51,648 nt of DNA, from positions 1-51,648 of the forward strand of contig JAFDXF010000032.1 of assembly GCA_018268055.1 (NCBI GenBank). The letters are read 5' to 3'. Source of the DNA: Bacteroidota bacterium. GTDB taxonomy: Bacteria > Bacteroidota > Bacteroidia > Chitinophagales > Chitinophagaceae. This document shows positions 43,566 through 51,648 of the stretch, in pieces. The notes below the pieces were generated by a model. That model was not told where the DNA came from and made no database searches. It saw only the letters and a list, made by a program, of their open reading frames with translations. How positions within the stretch are numbered: position 1 is the first letter of the stretch; each line of letters begins with the position of its first letter. Position numbers and translations under genes: made by a program.

Positions 43566-43984
43566 TGAAACTCATATTGCCCTTATTAGTTTTTGCTCTC
43601 GTTGTAATCGCATGCAACAGTAATGAGAAAAACAATCCTACGGCACAAAAAGATAAAAAGGTTGTGTTACACACAGATACTTTAAATGTAGTAAAGCTAT
43701 CGGATACATTAGTGATTTATGAATCCACCTGTAGAGGTTGTGCCTTTGAAGGTAGCACAAGCTTTTCTATTGATGATTCTCTTGGTATCGTTGCATTAGA
43801 TAAAATAGAAACAATTGACAATAATCCACCGGATATGGCCGGCGGCAGTGTGAGTAAAAATCTGATTATCGTTCCGAAGAAAACAGGAACTACCAAGTTC
43901 AAATTGTATAAGTTTTATAAAGAGCAGCATACTGCACAAGATTCAGCAAATGCTGTTTCCTATTCTATTGAAGTAAAAAACTAA
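43562..43984 (+). CDS. Small lipoprotein inside the paa operon
   Basis: 140 residues. The signal ends VVIAC (Cys18 with the first ATG), so it is a lipoprotein. The mature domain contains a CRGC pair near residue 60, then beta-rich stretches ([31 protein letters not shown]) that resemble the edge strands of chagasin (I42) inhibitors; the NPTTG loop of that family is absent, so the match is weak. It overlaps the paaA stop by four bases and ends 14 bases before paaB, so it is translated as part of the operon. Its role is unknown. Confidence 0.72.
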   Translation: MMKLILPLLVFALVVIACNSNEKNNPTAQKDKKVVLHTDTLNVVKLSDTLVIYESTCRGCAFEGSTSFSIDDSLGIVALDKIETIDNNPPDMAGGSVSKNLIIVPKKTGTTKFKLYKFYKEQHTAQDSANAVSYSIEVKN

Positions 43985-43998
43985 TCAAACATTATTTT

Positions 43999-44367
43999 AT
44001 GAATATTTCATTCCTTAAAAAATTTTATTACGGAGATATTCCGGATGAAAAAGGCGGTGGCAGCAACTATGAAGCAAAAAAAGACTCCAGCAATTGGCCG
44101 CTGTGGGAAGTTTTTATCCGAAGTAAAAACGGATTGGATCATAAGCACTGCGGTAGTTTACATGCTGCCGATGCAAAGATGGCAATTGAAAATGCAAGAG
44201 ATGTTTATACTCGCCGCATGGAAGGCGTAAGCATCTGGGTAGTAGAAAGCAAATACATTACGGCCACCAATCCTGAAGAAGCGGGAGAACTGTTTGAACC
44301 TGCTGTTGATAAAATTTATCGTCATCCTACCTTTTATCAACTTCCCGACGAAGTAAACCACATGTGA
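43999..44367 (+). CDS. paaB: 1,2-phenylacetyl-CoA epoxidase subunit B
   Basis: 122 residues with the PaaB core WPLWEVFIRSKNGLDHKHCG, SLHAADAKMAIENARDVYTR and GVSIWVVESKYI. PaaB is a small subunit that helps hold the PaaAC complex and is needed for activity. It lies between the embedded lipoprotein and paaC with short gaps. An N-terminal extension of about 30 residues (FLKKFYYGDIPDEKGGGSNY) is longer than in the E. coli protein (95 residues). Confidence 0.93.
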   Translation: MNISFLKKFYYGDIPDEKGGGSNYEAKKDSSNWPLWEVFIRSKNGLDHKHCGSLHAADAKMAIENARDVYTRRMEGVSIWVVESKYITATNPEEAGELFEPAVDKIYRHPTFYQLPDEVNHM

Positions 44368-44391
44368 TTTTAAACTTTAAAGAAATATAAA

Positions 44392-45129
44392 GTGAAATAC
44401 GCTTTAATAGATTATACGCTACACTTGGCAGACACCACACTCATCCTTGCACAGCGAAATGCTGAATGGTGTGGACATGGCCCAATATTAGAGCAGGATA
44501 TTGCCATTACCAATATTACATTAGACTTGTTAGGCCAATCCAGAAATTTTTATCAATATGCCGCTTCACTTATCGGGCACAATGCATCAGAAGACTCCTT
44601 GGCATATCTTAGAAAAGAAAGAGAGTTTAAAAATTTATTACTCGTAGAGCAACCTAATAAGGATTGGGGGCAAACAACATTACGCCAATTTCTTTTTAGT
44701 CAGTTTCATTTTTTTTTATTGGAACAATTACAAAAAGGAAACGATACTCAACTTGCCGCAATAGCAGAAAAATCAATTAAAGAAACTACCTATCATGTTC
44801 GTTGGAGCAGTGAATGGGTTATTCGATTAGGTGATGGCACCGAAGAAAGCCATCAACGGATGGAGAATGCAATTGAAGAACTTTGGAGATATACTGATGA
44901 GATGTTTACGCCGGTTGAATATGAAAACGAATCGAGTGTGGACTTCAAAGAGCTAAAAACAAAGTGGCTGAACAATGTAAAAAAAGTTTTTGCAGAAGCT
45001 ACATTAACTATTCCTGAAAATGAATTTATGCAAACCGGTGGCAAATCAGGTGTACACACAGAGCATTTAGGTTATATCTTATCCGATTTACAATATTTAC
45101 AAAGAACTTTCCCCGGTGCAACATGGTAA
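44392..45129 (+). CDS. paaC: 1,2-phenylacetyl-CoA epoxidase subunit C
   Basis: 245 residues from a GTG at 44392. It has the ferritin-like fold without full iron ligands: YTLHLADTTLILAQRNAEWC, GHGPILEQDIAITNITLDLL, GQSRNFYQYAA, and KETTYHVRWSSEWVIRLGDG. PaaC is the structural partner of PaaA in the epoxidase. Its stop overlaps the start of paaD by seven bases, a sign of coupled translation. Confidence 0.94.
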   Translation: MKYALIDYTLHLADTTLILAQRNAEWCGHGPILEQDIAITNITLDLLGQSRNFYQYAASLIGHNASEDSLAYLRKEREFKNLLLVEQPNKDWGQTTLRQFLFSQFHFFLLEQLQKGNDTQLAAIAEKSIKETTYHVRWSSEWVIRLGDGTEESHQRMENAIEELWRYTDEMFTPVEYENESSVDFKELKTKWLNNVKKVFAEATLTIPENEFMQTGGKSGVHTEHLGYILSDLQYLQRTFPGATW

Positions 45130-45626
45130 ACACAGCCACAATAGAAGAAGCAAAAATCAGAGCTTTATTGGAAACAGTTAAGGATCCGGAGATTCCTGTA
45201 CTTTCTATTATTGACTTAGGAATGTTGCGTGAAATAAAAATAAAAGACGATAAGATAGAAGTCGTCTTCACACCAACTTATTCAGGTTGTCCTGCTACGG
45301 ATATGATAAGCGCAACCATCAAAATGGTTTTACAAGAGAATGGATATTCCAATGTAAAAATTACCAGCGTATTATCACCAGCATGGACTACAGACTGGAT
45401 GACAGAAGAAGGAAAGAAAAAATTAAAATCTTACGGCATTGCACCTCCCAATCCAAAACAACAGGTTTGTCATCAAGAATTATTTTTACCCGATGAGGCA
45501 GTGCAATGCCCACGTTGTGATTCATGGAATACACACCGCATCAGCGAGTTTGGGAGTACAGCTTGTAAAGCATTATATCAATGCGATGATTGCAAAGAGC
45601 CTTTTGATTATTTTAAATGCCATTAA
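45123..45626 (+). CDS. paaD: Phenylacetate degradation protein PaaD (Fe-S assembly)
   Basis: 167 residues: an N-terminal MIP18/DUF59 domain (LLETVKDPEIPVLSIIDLGM, TYSGCPATDMISATI with the metal-site Cys) and a C-terminal zinc-ribbon-like tail with paired cysteines (VQCPRCDSW, YQCDDCKEPF). PaaD probably helps mature the iron-sulphur or di-iron parts of the epoxidase. It is the last gene of the operon; the following ruvB is convergent, 16 bases away, and no terminator hairpin is visible between them. The downstream pathway genes (paaG, Z, J, H, K) are not in this window. Confidence 0.93.
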   Translation: MVNTATIEEAKIRALLETVKDPEIPVLSIIDLGMLREIKIKDDKIEVVFTPTYSGCPATDMISATIKMVLQENGYSNVKITSVLSPAWTTDWMTEEGKKKLKSYGIAPPNPKQQVCHQELFLPDEAVQCPRCDSWNTHRISEFGSTACKALYQCDDCKEPFDYFKCH

Positions 45627-45642
45627 AATTTCATATACTCAG

Positions 45643-46671
45643 CTACGAAAATAGAGTTCCGGTATTTCCCGGTTTTACTTTTCCAAGATGTTGATAGGCT
45701 TTGGCAGTCACTTCTCTACCTCTCGGTGTTCTTTGTATAAATCCTTCCTGAATTAAAAATGGCTCATACACTTCTTCTAAAGTCCCGGCTTCTTCGCCAA
45801 CTGCAGTAGCTATTGTGGTTATTCCTACAGGGCCACCTTTAAATTTTTCTATTATGGTAGATAAAATTCTGTTATCCATATCATCCAATCCATGCTCGTC
45901 CACATTCAATGCTCGCAAGGCATGTTGTGTAATGCCTAAATCAATCATTCCGTCGTTTAGTACCTGAGCAAAATCTCTTACTCTTCTTAAAAGACCATTG
46001 GCAATACGCGGTGTACCACGACTGCGTCTTCCAATTTCGCCAACAGCCTCTTTGGAAATTTTTGTACCTAAAATATTTGAAGAGCGTTGGATTATTTTAT
46101 TTAATACTTCGGAAGTATAATATTCCAATCTTGATTTGATAGCAAAACGGGAAAGTAATGGAGCTGTAAGCAACCCGCTACGTGTAGTAGCACCAATCAA
46201 GGTAAAAGGATTCAGATTGATTTGTACACTCCGTGCATTAGGCCCGCTGTCAATCATGATATCAATGCGGTAGTCTTCCATTGCAGCATAGAGATACTCT
46301 TCTACCACAGTACTCAAACGATGTATTTCATCTATAAATAAAACGTCATTGGGCTGTAAGTTAGTAAGCAGCCCCGCTAAATCACCCGGTTTTTCTATCA
46401 CCGGCCCTGAAGTTTCTTTGATATTGACACCCATTTCATTTGCCACAATTCTTGAAAGAGTTGTCTTACCCAATCCGGGAGGCCCGTGAAATAATACATG
46501 GTCTAATGCTTCGCCACGAATTTTTGCAGCTTTAATAAATACACGAAGATTTTCTATTATTTGTGCTTGACCTGAAAATTCATCAATAACAGAAGGGCGA
46601 ATATTGTTTTCAAATTCTTTATCAGCAGCGCTCAAAGATTCATTCTTATTATTCAAATTCGGATTGGACAT
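45643..46671 (-). CDS. ruvB: Holliday junction branch migration helicase RuvB
   Basis: 342 residues, the typical RuvB size. It has the start [19 protein letters not shown], Walker [13 protein letters not shown] (about 62-73), Walker [10 protein letters not shown], sensor/arginine-finger region [17 protein letters not shown], and the C-terminal winged helix ([18 protein letters not shown]). It forms the AAA+ ring that drives branch migration with RuvA. A TAATATTTG upstream (minus strand) may be part of its promoter. It is convergent with paaD without an evident terminator. Confidence 0.97.
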   Translation of the reverse strand: MSNPNLNNKNESLSAADKEFENNIRPSVIDEFSGQAQIIENLRVFIKAAKIRGEALDHVLFHGPPGLGKTTLSRIVANEMGVNIKETSGPVIEKPGDLAGLLTNLQPNDVLFIDEIHRLSTVVEEYLYAAMEDYRIDIMIDSGPNARSVQINLNPFTLIGATTRSGLLTAPLLSRFAIKSRLEYYTSEVLNKIIQRSSNILGTKISKEAVGEIGRRSRGTPRIANGLLRRVRDFAQVLNDGMIDLGITQHALRALNVDEHGLDDMDNRILSTIIEKFKGGPVGITTIATAVGEEAGTLEEVYEPFLIQEGFIQRTPRGREVTAKAYQHLGKVKPGNTGTLFS

Positions 46672-46744
46672 AATGTAAAATTAGCAATTGAAATATGGAG
46701 TTTCGACAAATATTAATAATTGTTTTTTAAGTATGCTGTATAAA

Positions 46745-46772
46745 AAAACTGCCTCTGGATGGAGGCAGTTTT
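46745..46772 (-). terminator. Terminator after the large T9SS substrate gene
   Basis: Eleven-base perfect stem AAAACTGCCTC/GAGGCAGTTTT (46745-46755 with 46762-46772) with a 6-base loop. On the minus strand a further TTT and A follow the stem. It lies 24 bases past the stop codon at 46796. Confidence 0.88.
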
Positions 46773-46795
46773 AAAATGTATAAAGTAAGTTCGGT

Positions 46796-49700
46796 TTACT
46801 TCGTAATCTGAATCAGGAATCCTTTTTTCTCAGTTCTAATTCCATCGTCATAATACAATTCTACAAGATAAGTTCCTGCAGCCAATCCGGTCAAATTCAC
46901 CGGTATTACACGGCCATAAACCAGATTAGTCCAAACAGGTGATACTAATTGTCCGTCAATGCCATTCTTGGTAATCTTTCCATTCATCAAACGTCCATTC
47001 ATATCAAATACCTTCATACCAAGATAATTGTACAGAGAACTGTTGATACGAATATTGAATTGGCCATTGTTTGGATTCGGATAAATAGAAACTGCATTGT
47101 CTTTAAGCAATCTCAATCTTTCAGGACAATCTGATACCGCAACCGTTGTAGATGCTTTAGCAGTACAACCTGCCGCATTAGTATAAGTATAAGTAAGCGG
47201 ATAAGTTCCGATACCTGTAGATGCAGGAACAAAATTAAATCCTGAAACTCCTATACCGCTCCATGAACCACCAACAGGAGTGCCTACTAAATTAACCAAT
47301 GTATCACTGAGACAAACTCTCGTTGTTGAGAGATCTGTTACAGTTGCTGGTGTTGCTGCGTTTACGGTTAATGTAGCAGCATTAGATGTTATACTTTGAC
47401 CGCAACTGTTTGTTACAATCAGTCTGAAGCGTGCACCGTTCAATGAAACAGGTGCATTTGCTACGCTTAATGACGAGCTGAATACATTATTATAGAAAGG
47501 ACTTGATGTACTTGGTGTATTTGCCAAGTTAGTCCATGTAGCACCGCCATCTGTACTGATTTGCCATTGGAAAATATTTGGCGCAGGACTGCCGGCAGCA
47601 ACTACGTTAAACGTTGCAGACACCAAGTTGGTTGAAGGTGCAGTACAAACTGTTGCATTTGCCGGTTGCGTTGTGATTGTTGGGGCAGCAGCAACTTGCA
47701 ATACAGCTACTGCAGAAGTAGCAGCTGGAGGACAAGCACCACTTACCACGCAGTCATAATTACCTGCATTGGCCAATGCCACATTGAAGATGGTTAATGT
47801 TGGAGATGTTGCTCCAAAAATTTGACCACTATTTGCAAGAGCTACACCATTTCTTCTCCACTGATAAGTAAGAGGGCCTGCACCCGATGCACTTACTGTG
47901 TAAGTAACATTGAAGCCAGGGCATATCATTTGAGTAGCAGGAGCAGGATTAGTAACGATTGCAGGTAATTGATTAACCGTAATAGTTACATTTTGAGTTC
48001 CTGTACAACCATTCACAACAGCAGTTGCTGTATAAGTAGTGGTAGTTGCAGGTTTTGCATAAACAGTATTTACTGCCGTACCGGTATAAGGTACTGTTGC
48101 AGCAGCATCAGTAAATAATCCTGTAACAGGGCTAAACACTACTGTACTCGTAGGAGTAGAAGATGCTGTTATTGCTTGAATAGCACCTGCGCAAATTATC
48201 GGAGCAGCAGGTGTAAGCGTTACTACTGGTGTTGGATTTACCGTTACCGATACAGTAGATGATTTAGAGCATGGTGTACCATCTGTAGAAGTAAGCGTGT
48301 AAGTTTGAACACCTGCAGGAATATTGGTTACAGTGAAACTTACGTTTGAGTTATTTGGTCCTGATGGAACTGCTGCACCTATCGTGCCTGGTCCAGTAAG
48401 TGAGTGTGTATAGTTGCCAAGGCCGCCGGTTGCAGTAGCAGTTATCACTACAGAACCTGGAGAACAAACTGTAGAAGGTGTAGCTACAAGACTGCTATGA
48501 GAGATATTACTCACATTCACTACTACTGCAGCAGTAGTACCTGAGCCATTACCATTAGTACAAGTTACTACACAAGTGTAATAAGCGGTTGCTGTTGCAT
48601 TGAATGTATAAACATTACTTGTTGCTCCTGCAATATTTGTGTAAGGCCCACCTGCTGCAGGTGCTGAACGCCATTGGAATGTAAGGCCTGTTGCAGCAGA
48701 ATAACCACTTACTGTTAACGTAACCGAAGTACCTGTACACACAGAAGTTGTAGTTGGCGCAATTGCTCCGGGCGAAGGAACACCACTACAAGCAGGAGCG
48801 CAATTACGTACAAGTGTAAATGCACCTGAACTACTTCCAAAGCCGGTAACTAATATATAATAAGTGGTTCCGGCAACAGTATTAAATGTAACCTGTGATT
48901 GAACTCCACAAAAATCATCATTACTTGCTACACAAGTTAATGCAGTACAAGTACCTGTAAATACGCCAATCTTGGTATCAAAACTTGAACCGCAAAGGCT
49001 CATTGTTACAGGACTACCATCTCCCACCATTGAATACCAAACGCCGGGTGCAGTATTAAGTGTAGTTGCACAACCGGTAACAGCATCAGGCGTTGCATTT
49101 GTAGTAGAGCCATTAATTGTTTGACCGCAAGCTATTGGAATAGCGCCGGTACAAGCATCGTTTGGTGGCGGAGGAGCTGTGACGTTAATATTATCTAAGA
49201 ATAAATAAAACTCATTGGCATTTGAATACGCCTGGAAACCTATGTAATAGACTCCTGTTGTAGCCGGTGTAAAATCTACTGTATTCGTTAAAGGTGTACT
49301 ATTAACAACGTTTGGATGGTCTGCAAGCGTAGTTGTCATTGCAGCTATGGTAGCAGAAGTGCCATAAGCCACTTTCAACTTCTCAGGGAATGTTGTACCT
49401 GTGTTACCATAATCATATTTCAAACGATAAGTAGTACCACCTGTCAGGTTCAAACCCTGAATAAAATACCATGTATTAGCAGGGTTTGAAAGATTCCATG
49501 AATATCTGAGTGCTTTAGTTGTGAAGCCATACCCCGGACTTGAAACCGTTTGCCATAAATTACCGCTACCGCCCTGAACTACCTGTGTACAAGTAGGTAT
49601 AGCGGGCGGTGTAATGGATTCAAAATCCTGTGTATAAGGTACATTGGTAGCATTACACAGAGTAGTGAAGTTGATAGTACTGGAATTAGCACTATAGCTG

Positions 49701-51289
49701 CCACTACCGCAATCCTTACGAATCACATAAGAATAGTTTGTAGCTGATGTTAAACCGGCTAAATTAAGTGTGCCCACATTAGAAGCAGTGGCAACAAAGT
49801 TGTTGGCATTGCCGGCAGTGGCTCCTGTACCAACAGGTGTGAAGGTAGCAGATGGGCCATACTCTATTATCCAGTTACCTGAAGTAGGTGTCCAATTTGC
49901 AGTTGCCGCTGTAGCTGTTACACCTGTTGCTGCTGCTGCAGTAGGTGCAGTACATGCAGGCGGCGCTAAGATTGTAATTGCGTAATCTTCATATTCACCG
50001 CTTCCGGTATTTACACAAGGATTAGTTGGACTACCAGGCGTATAAGAAGCAAGAACACGCATACGTGTTGTACCCAATGTAGCTGTGCCGGGTATAGTTA
50101 TACTACCGGTTATTGGAGGGTAAGCGTAACCCGGGCTTGTTACTACTTGTTCTCCCGGCTGGAAAGTGCCGTCTTGATTGTAGTCAATCCAAATAGCGTA
50201 ACCATAATTGCTGCCTCCTGCTATATTAATACTATAATTGAATGCCGTTGTTTGACTAACTGACATAATATTAGTTGCAAAGAAATCTTGATAACCTGTT
50301 GCCGAACCACCAGATGTGTTGTTAATATTGGTAGTACCACCAGTGGTAGTAAAGTTTGAAATATAGTAAGTAGCTCCTCCCGCAGTACTCGGTGTACAGT
50401 AGCAACTTGCCGGTGTGTTGGTAGTTACATATACAGGATTTGAATAAACTGAAATTCCTGAATTGGTACAAGTTACTAAACAACGATAATATTTATTTGA
50501 TGTTTGTGATGTTGATTGCGAAGAAGAAGTTCCAAGGTTTGTAAGTCCAACAGTAAATGCAGCATCATTGGCACTTTGCCATTGATAGGTTACACCGGAG
50601 CCTGTAGTATTATTTTGAAGAGTCAGATTAAAGTTTACACCCGGACAAACAGGGTTTGCACTGGCTACTGTGTTGCCCGGTGCTGGTGTGCCGGAGCATG
50701 GAGAACTTGATGCATAAGTAATCTGAATATTTGTACGATTGGAGTTAAGGCTAGTTGCATTCCCAGCTGGTGGAGTATTGTCACTTGTCCAATATGCCTG
50801 ATTATTTGTAGAAGTTGAATATTGCAAAGTAGGGTTTGTACCGCCTCCGGTCCCGGTAAAATTCATCTCTACAAGCACCAATAAATTATCTCCACTATAA
50901 GGAAATGGAGTAGTTAAAGGCACCGTGTACCATCCATTGGCCGGAGCGGGTGTAGTAGAAGCATCGTAAACCAATGTAGCACCTGAAATAAAATTAGCCC
51001 AGGTATTGGTCGTTATAGGTGCTGAAGTTGTGGTTTTTAAATAAATTTTCGTTGGACATACTGTACCCGCACCCACAACATACCATCCCAAAGATGTGAT
51101 ATTATTACCTGCTACTGCTGACATCTCAGCGGTAGTATAAAGGGATGCTGTACGCTCATACCCCCATAAGTGTCCCAAAGGCCAACGTTGAGTTAATGTT
51201 CCGGATCCAATAATAATTGTTTGTGCCGAAACGTTTGCCGTAAAGCAAATTGCAAAAAATGTAAATAGAAAAGTGTAAAACTTTCTCAT
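46796..51289 (-). CDS. Very large T9SS-exported surface protein with GEVED, FN3, PPC-like and Ig-like domains
   Basis: 1497 residues from the ATG at 51287-51289 (MRKFYTFLFTFFAICFTANVSAQ signal, in two parts longer than needed); 16 in-frame codons upstream are rejected as not signal-like. Domains in order: N-terminal beta domain (24-190), Ig-like segment (200-300), GEVED domain (AIWIDYNQDGTFQPGEQV; GEYEDYAITI, about 310-450), fibronectin III (450-550), a lectin-like region (560-720), a PPC-like segment (NDACTGAIPIACGQTINGS, 730-850), several Ig-like repeats, then the type A sorting domain (SIYPNPNNGQFNIRINSS to the end). It is Ser/Thr/Gly-rich with no enzyme motif, so a surface adhesin is likely. 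Confidence 0.9.
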   Translation of the reverse strand: MRKFYTFLFTFFAICFTANVSAQTIIIGSGTLTQRWPLGHLWGYERTASLYTTAEMSAVAGNNITSLGWYVVGAGTVCPTKIYLKTTTSAPITTNTWANFISGATLVYDASTTPAPANGWYTVPLTTPFPYSGDNLLVLVEMNFTGTGGGTNPTLQYSTSTNNQAYWTSDNTPPAGNATSLNSNRTNIQITYASSSPCSGTPAPGNTVASANPVCPGVNFNLTLQNNTTGSGVTYQWQSANDAAFTVGLTNLGTSSSQSTSQTSNKYYRCLVTCTNSGISVYSNPVYVTTNTPASCYCTPSTAGGATYYISNFTTTGGTTNINNTSGGSATGYQDFFATNIMSVSQTTAFNYSINIAGGSNYGYAIWIDYNQDGTFQPGEQVVTSPGYAYPPITGSITIPGTATLGTTRMRVLASYTPGSPTNPCVNTGSGEYEDYAITILAPPACTAPTAAAATGVTATAATANWTPTSGNWIIEYGPSATFTPVGTGATAGNANNFVATASNVGTLNLAGLTSATNYSYVIRKDCGSGSYSANSSTINFTTLCNATNVPYTQDFESITPPAIPTCTQVVQGGSGNLWQTVSSPGYGFTTKALRYSWNLSNPANTWYFIQGLNLTGGTTYRLKYDYGNTGTTFPEKLKVAYGTSATIAAMTTTLADHPNVVNSTPLTNTVDFTPATTGVYYIGFQAYSNANEFYLFLDNINVTAPPPPNDACTGAIPIACGQTINGSTTNATPDAVTGCATTLNTAPGVWYSMVGDGSPVTMSLCGSSFDTKIGVFTGTCTALTCVASNDDFCGVQSQVTFNTVAGTTYYILVTGFGSSSGAFTLVRNCAPACSGVPSPGAIAPTTTSVCTGTSVTLTVSGYSAATGLTFQWRSAPAAGGPYTNIAGATSNVYTFNATATAYYTCVVTCTNGNGSGTTAAVVVNVSNISHSSLVATPSTVCSPGSVVITATATGGLGNYTHSLTGPGTIGAAVPSGPNNSNVSFTVTNIPAGVQTYTLTSTDGTPCSKSSTVSVTVNPTPVVTLTPAAPIICAGAIQAITASSTPTSTVVFSPVTGLFTDAAATVPYTGTAVNTVYAKPATTTTYTATAVVNGCTGTQNVTITVNQLPAIVTNPAPATQMICPGFNVTYTVSASGAGPLTYQWRRNGVALANSGQIFGATSPTLTIFNVALANAGNYDCVVSGACPPAATSAVAVLQVAAAPTITTQPANATVCTAPSTNLVSATFNVVAAGSPAPNIFQWQISTDGGATWTNLANTPSTSSPFYNNVFSSSLSVANAPVSLNGARFRLIVTNSCGQSITSNAATLTVNAATPATVTDLSTTRVCLSDTLVNLVGTPVGGSWSGIGVSGFNFVPASTGIGTYPLTYTYTNAAGCTAKASTTVAVSDCPERLRLLKDNAVSIYPNPNNGQFNIRINSSLYNYLGMKVFDMNGRLMNGKITKNGIDGQLVSPVWTNLVYGRVIPVNLTGLAAGTYLVELYYDDGIRTEKKGFLIQITK

Positions 51290-51459
51290 AATCAAAGTTT
51301 GGTTTGTGAATATTTTATCCCAATTAAGGGTTTTCAAAGCGGAAGTTAGGAAATTTTAATTGCTCTGCAATTTTTTTTCGCCAATAAAATATCTTCATCA
51401 AATAAGAGTACCAAAATACAAAGCCATCCTATTAAGTTAGCCGACTTTTCAGAACATAA

Positions 51460-51490
51460 AAAGCCTCCCGTTTTTGAAACGGGAGGCTTT
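51460..51490 (-). terminator. Terminator of the right-edge gene
   Basis: Fourteen-base perfect stem AAAGCCTCCCGTTT/AAACGGGAGGCTTT (51460-51473 with 51477-51490), 3-base loop, then TTTATG on the minus strand after the stem. It ends the gene whose stop codon is at 51524-51526 and isolates the large T9SS gene downstream. Confidence 0.88.
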
Positions 51491-51523
51491 AGAATTTGAA
51501 ACATTTTGATAATTTCTAAATCT

Positions 51524-51648
51524 TTAATTTATCTGCACTCTGATTTCTTTAGCGCCAATTAAACGACCGGTTGAAGACCGAACTTCCACTACATAAATTC
51601 CGTTGGCTACTCTGCCACCCAAATCTACACTCATATCGCTATATGGCA
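51524..51648 (-). CDS. Partial T9SS substrate: C-terminal sorting domain
   Basis: The minus strand is open from the window edge to the TAA at 51524-51526, about 41 residues. It ends DLGGRVANGIYVVEVRSSTG, then RLIGAKEIRVQIN, which is the classic last part of a type A (Por secretion) C-terminal domain: the GxYxVxV strand, a turn, and a final Lys-x-Val strand. The protein is therefore a T9SS-exported surface or secreted protein, neighbour to another such gene on the same strand. The rest lies outside the window. Confidence 0.8.
   Translation of the reverse strand, partial: PYSDMSVDLGGRVANGIYVVEVRSSTGRLIGAKEIRVQIN

Overview
The window is chromosomal DNA from a low-GC member of the Bacteroidota. 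It carries gldC (gliding motility), several exported proteins with type IX secretion (T9SS) C-terminal domains, a BamA plus two tandem OmpH/Skp genes, DUF6089 and DUF4290 proteins, and promoters of the Bacteroidota form (TTTG, about 19 bases, TAnnTTTG). A Chitinophagaceae-like (Chitinophagia) origin fits best, but that placement is inference from protein flavour only. Nearly all genes look like ordinary core genes; the one clearly accessory stretch is 24.1-28.4 kb.

Layout. 1-1170: two small lipoprotein genes on the minus strand, the second with a ten-base G tract at its predicted transcription start. 1192-9649 (minus): an envelope block read as hydrolase, CBS protein, NAD kinase, DUF6089 barrel, undecaprenyl-diphosphate synthase, BamA, OmpH, OmpH. 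9787-11916 (minus): MurA and a DUF4290 protein, then a 570-base gap with a possible small RNA. 12490-15149 (plus): glycosyltransferase, GldC, YqeY-like, CvpA-like. 15245-22170 (minus): a TetR-TolC-adaptor-RND efflux operon with an inverted repeat over its promoter. 22304-24064 (plus): DUF502 membrane protein and a zinc phospholipase C/P1-nuclease-like enzyme. 24595-28052 (plus): a PstI/BsuBI-type restriction-modification pair plus an unknown gene, followed by a broken IS110-type transposase tail. 28491-33893 (plus): SerC, DUF1015, TPR protein, acyl-CoA ligase. 33900-35067 (minus): asd preceded by what looks like a complete translational attenuator. 35204-40180: lamin-tail secreted protein, membrane protein, PfkB kinase, secreted protein. 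40234-45626 (plus): TetR plus phenylacetyl-CoA epoxidase genes in the order E, A, B, C, D with two unrelated exported-protein genes embedded. 45643-51648 (minus): RuvB, a 1497-residue T9SS substrate and the tail of another.

The most interesting find is the asd leader (34912-35067): a consensus promoter, a 14-codon leader peptide with many aspartate-family amino acids, two mutually exclusive hairpins and a terminator just before the asd start codon. Other points worth checking are the homopolymer at the lipoprotein promoter, the candidate small RNA at 12.1-12.3 kb, the unknown third gene of the restriction island, and the exported proteins inside the paa operon.
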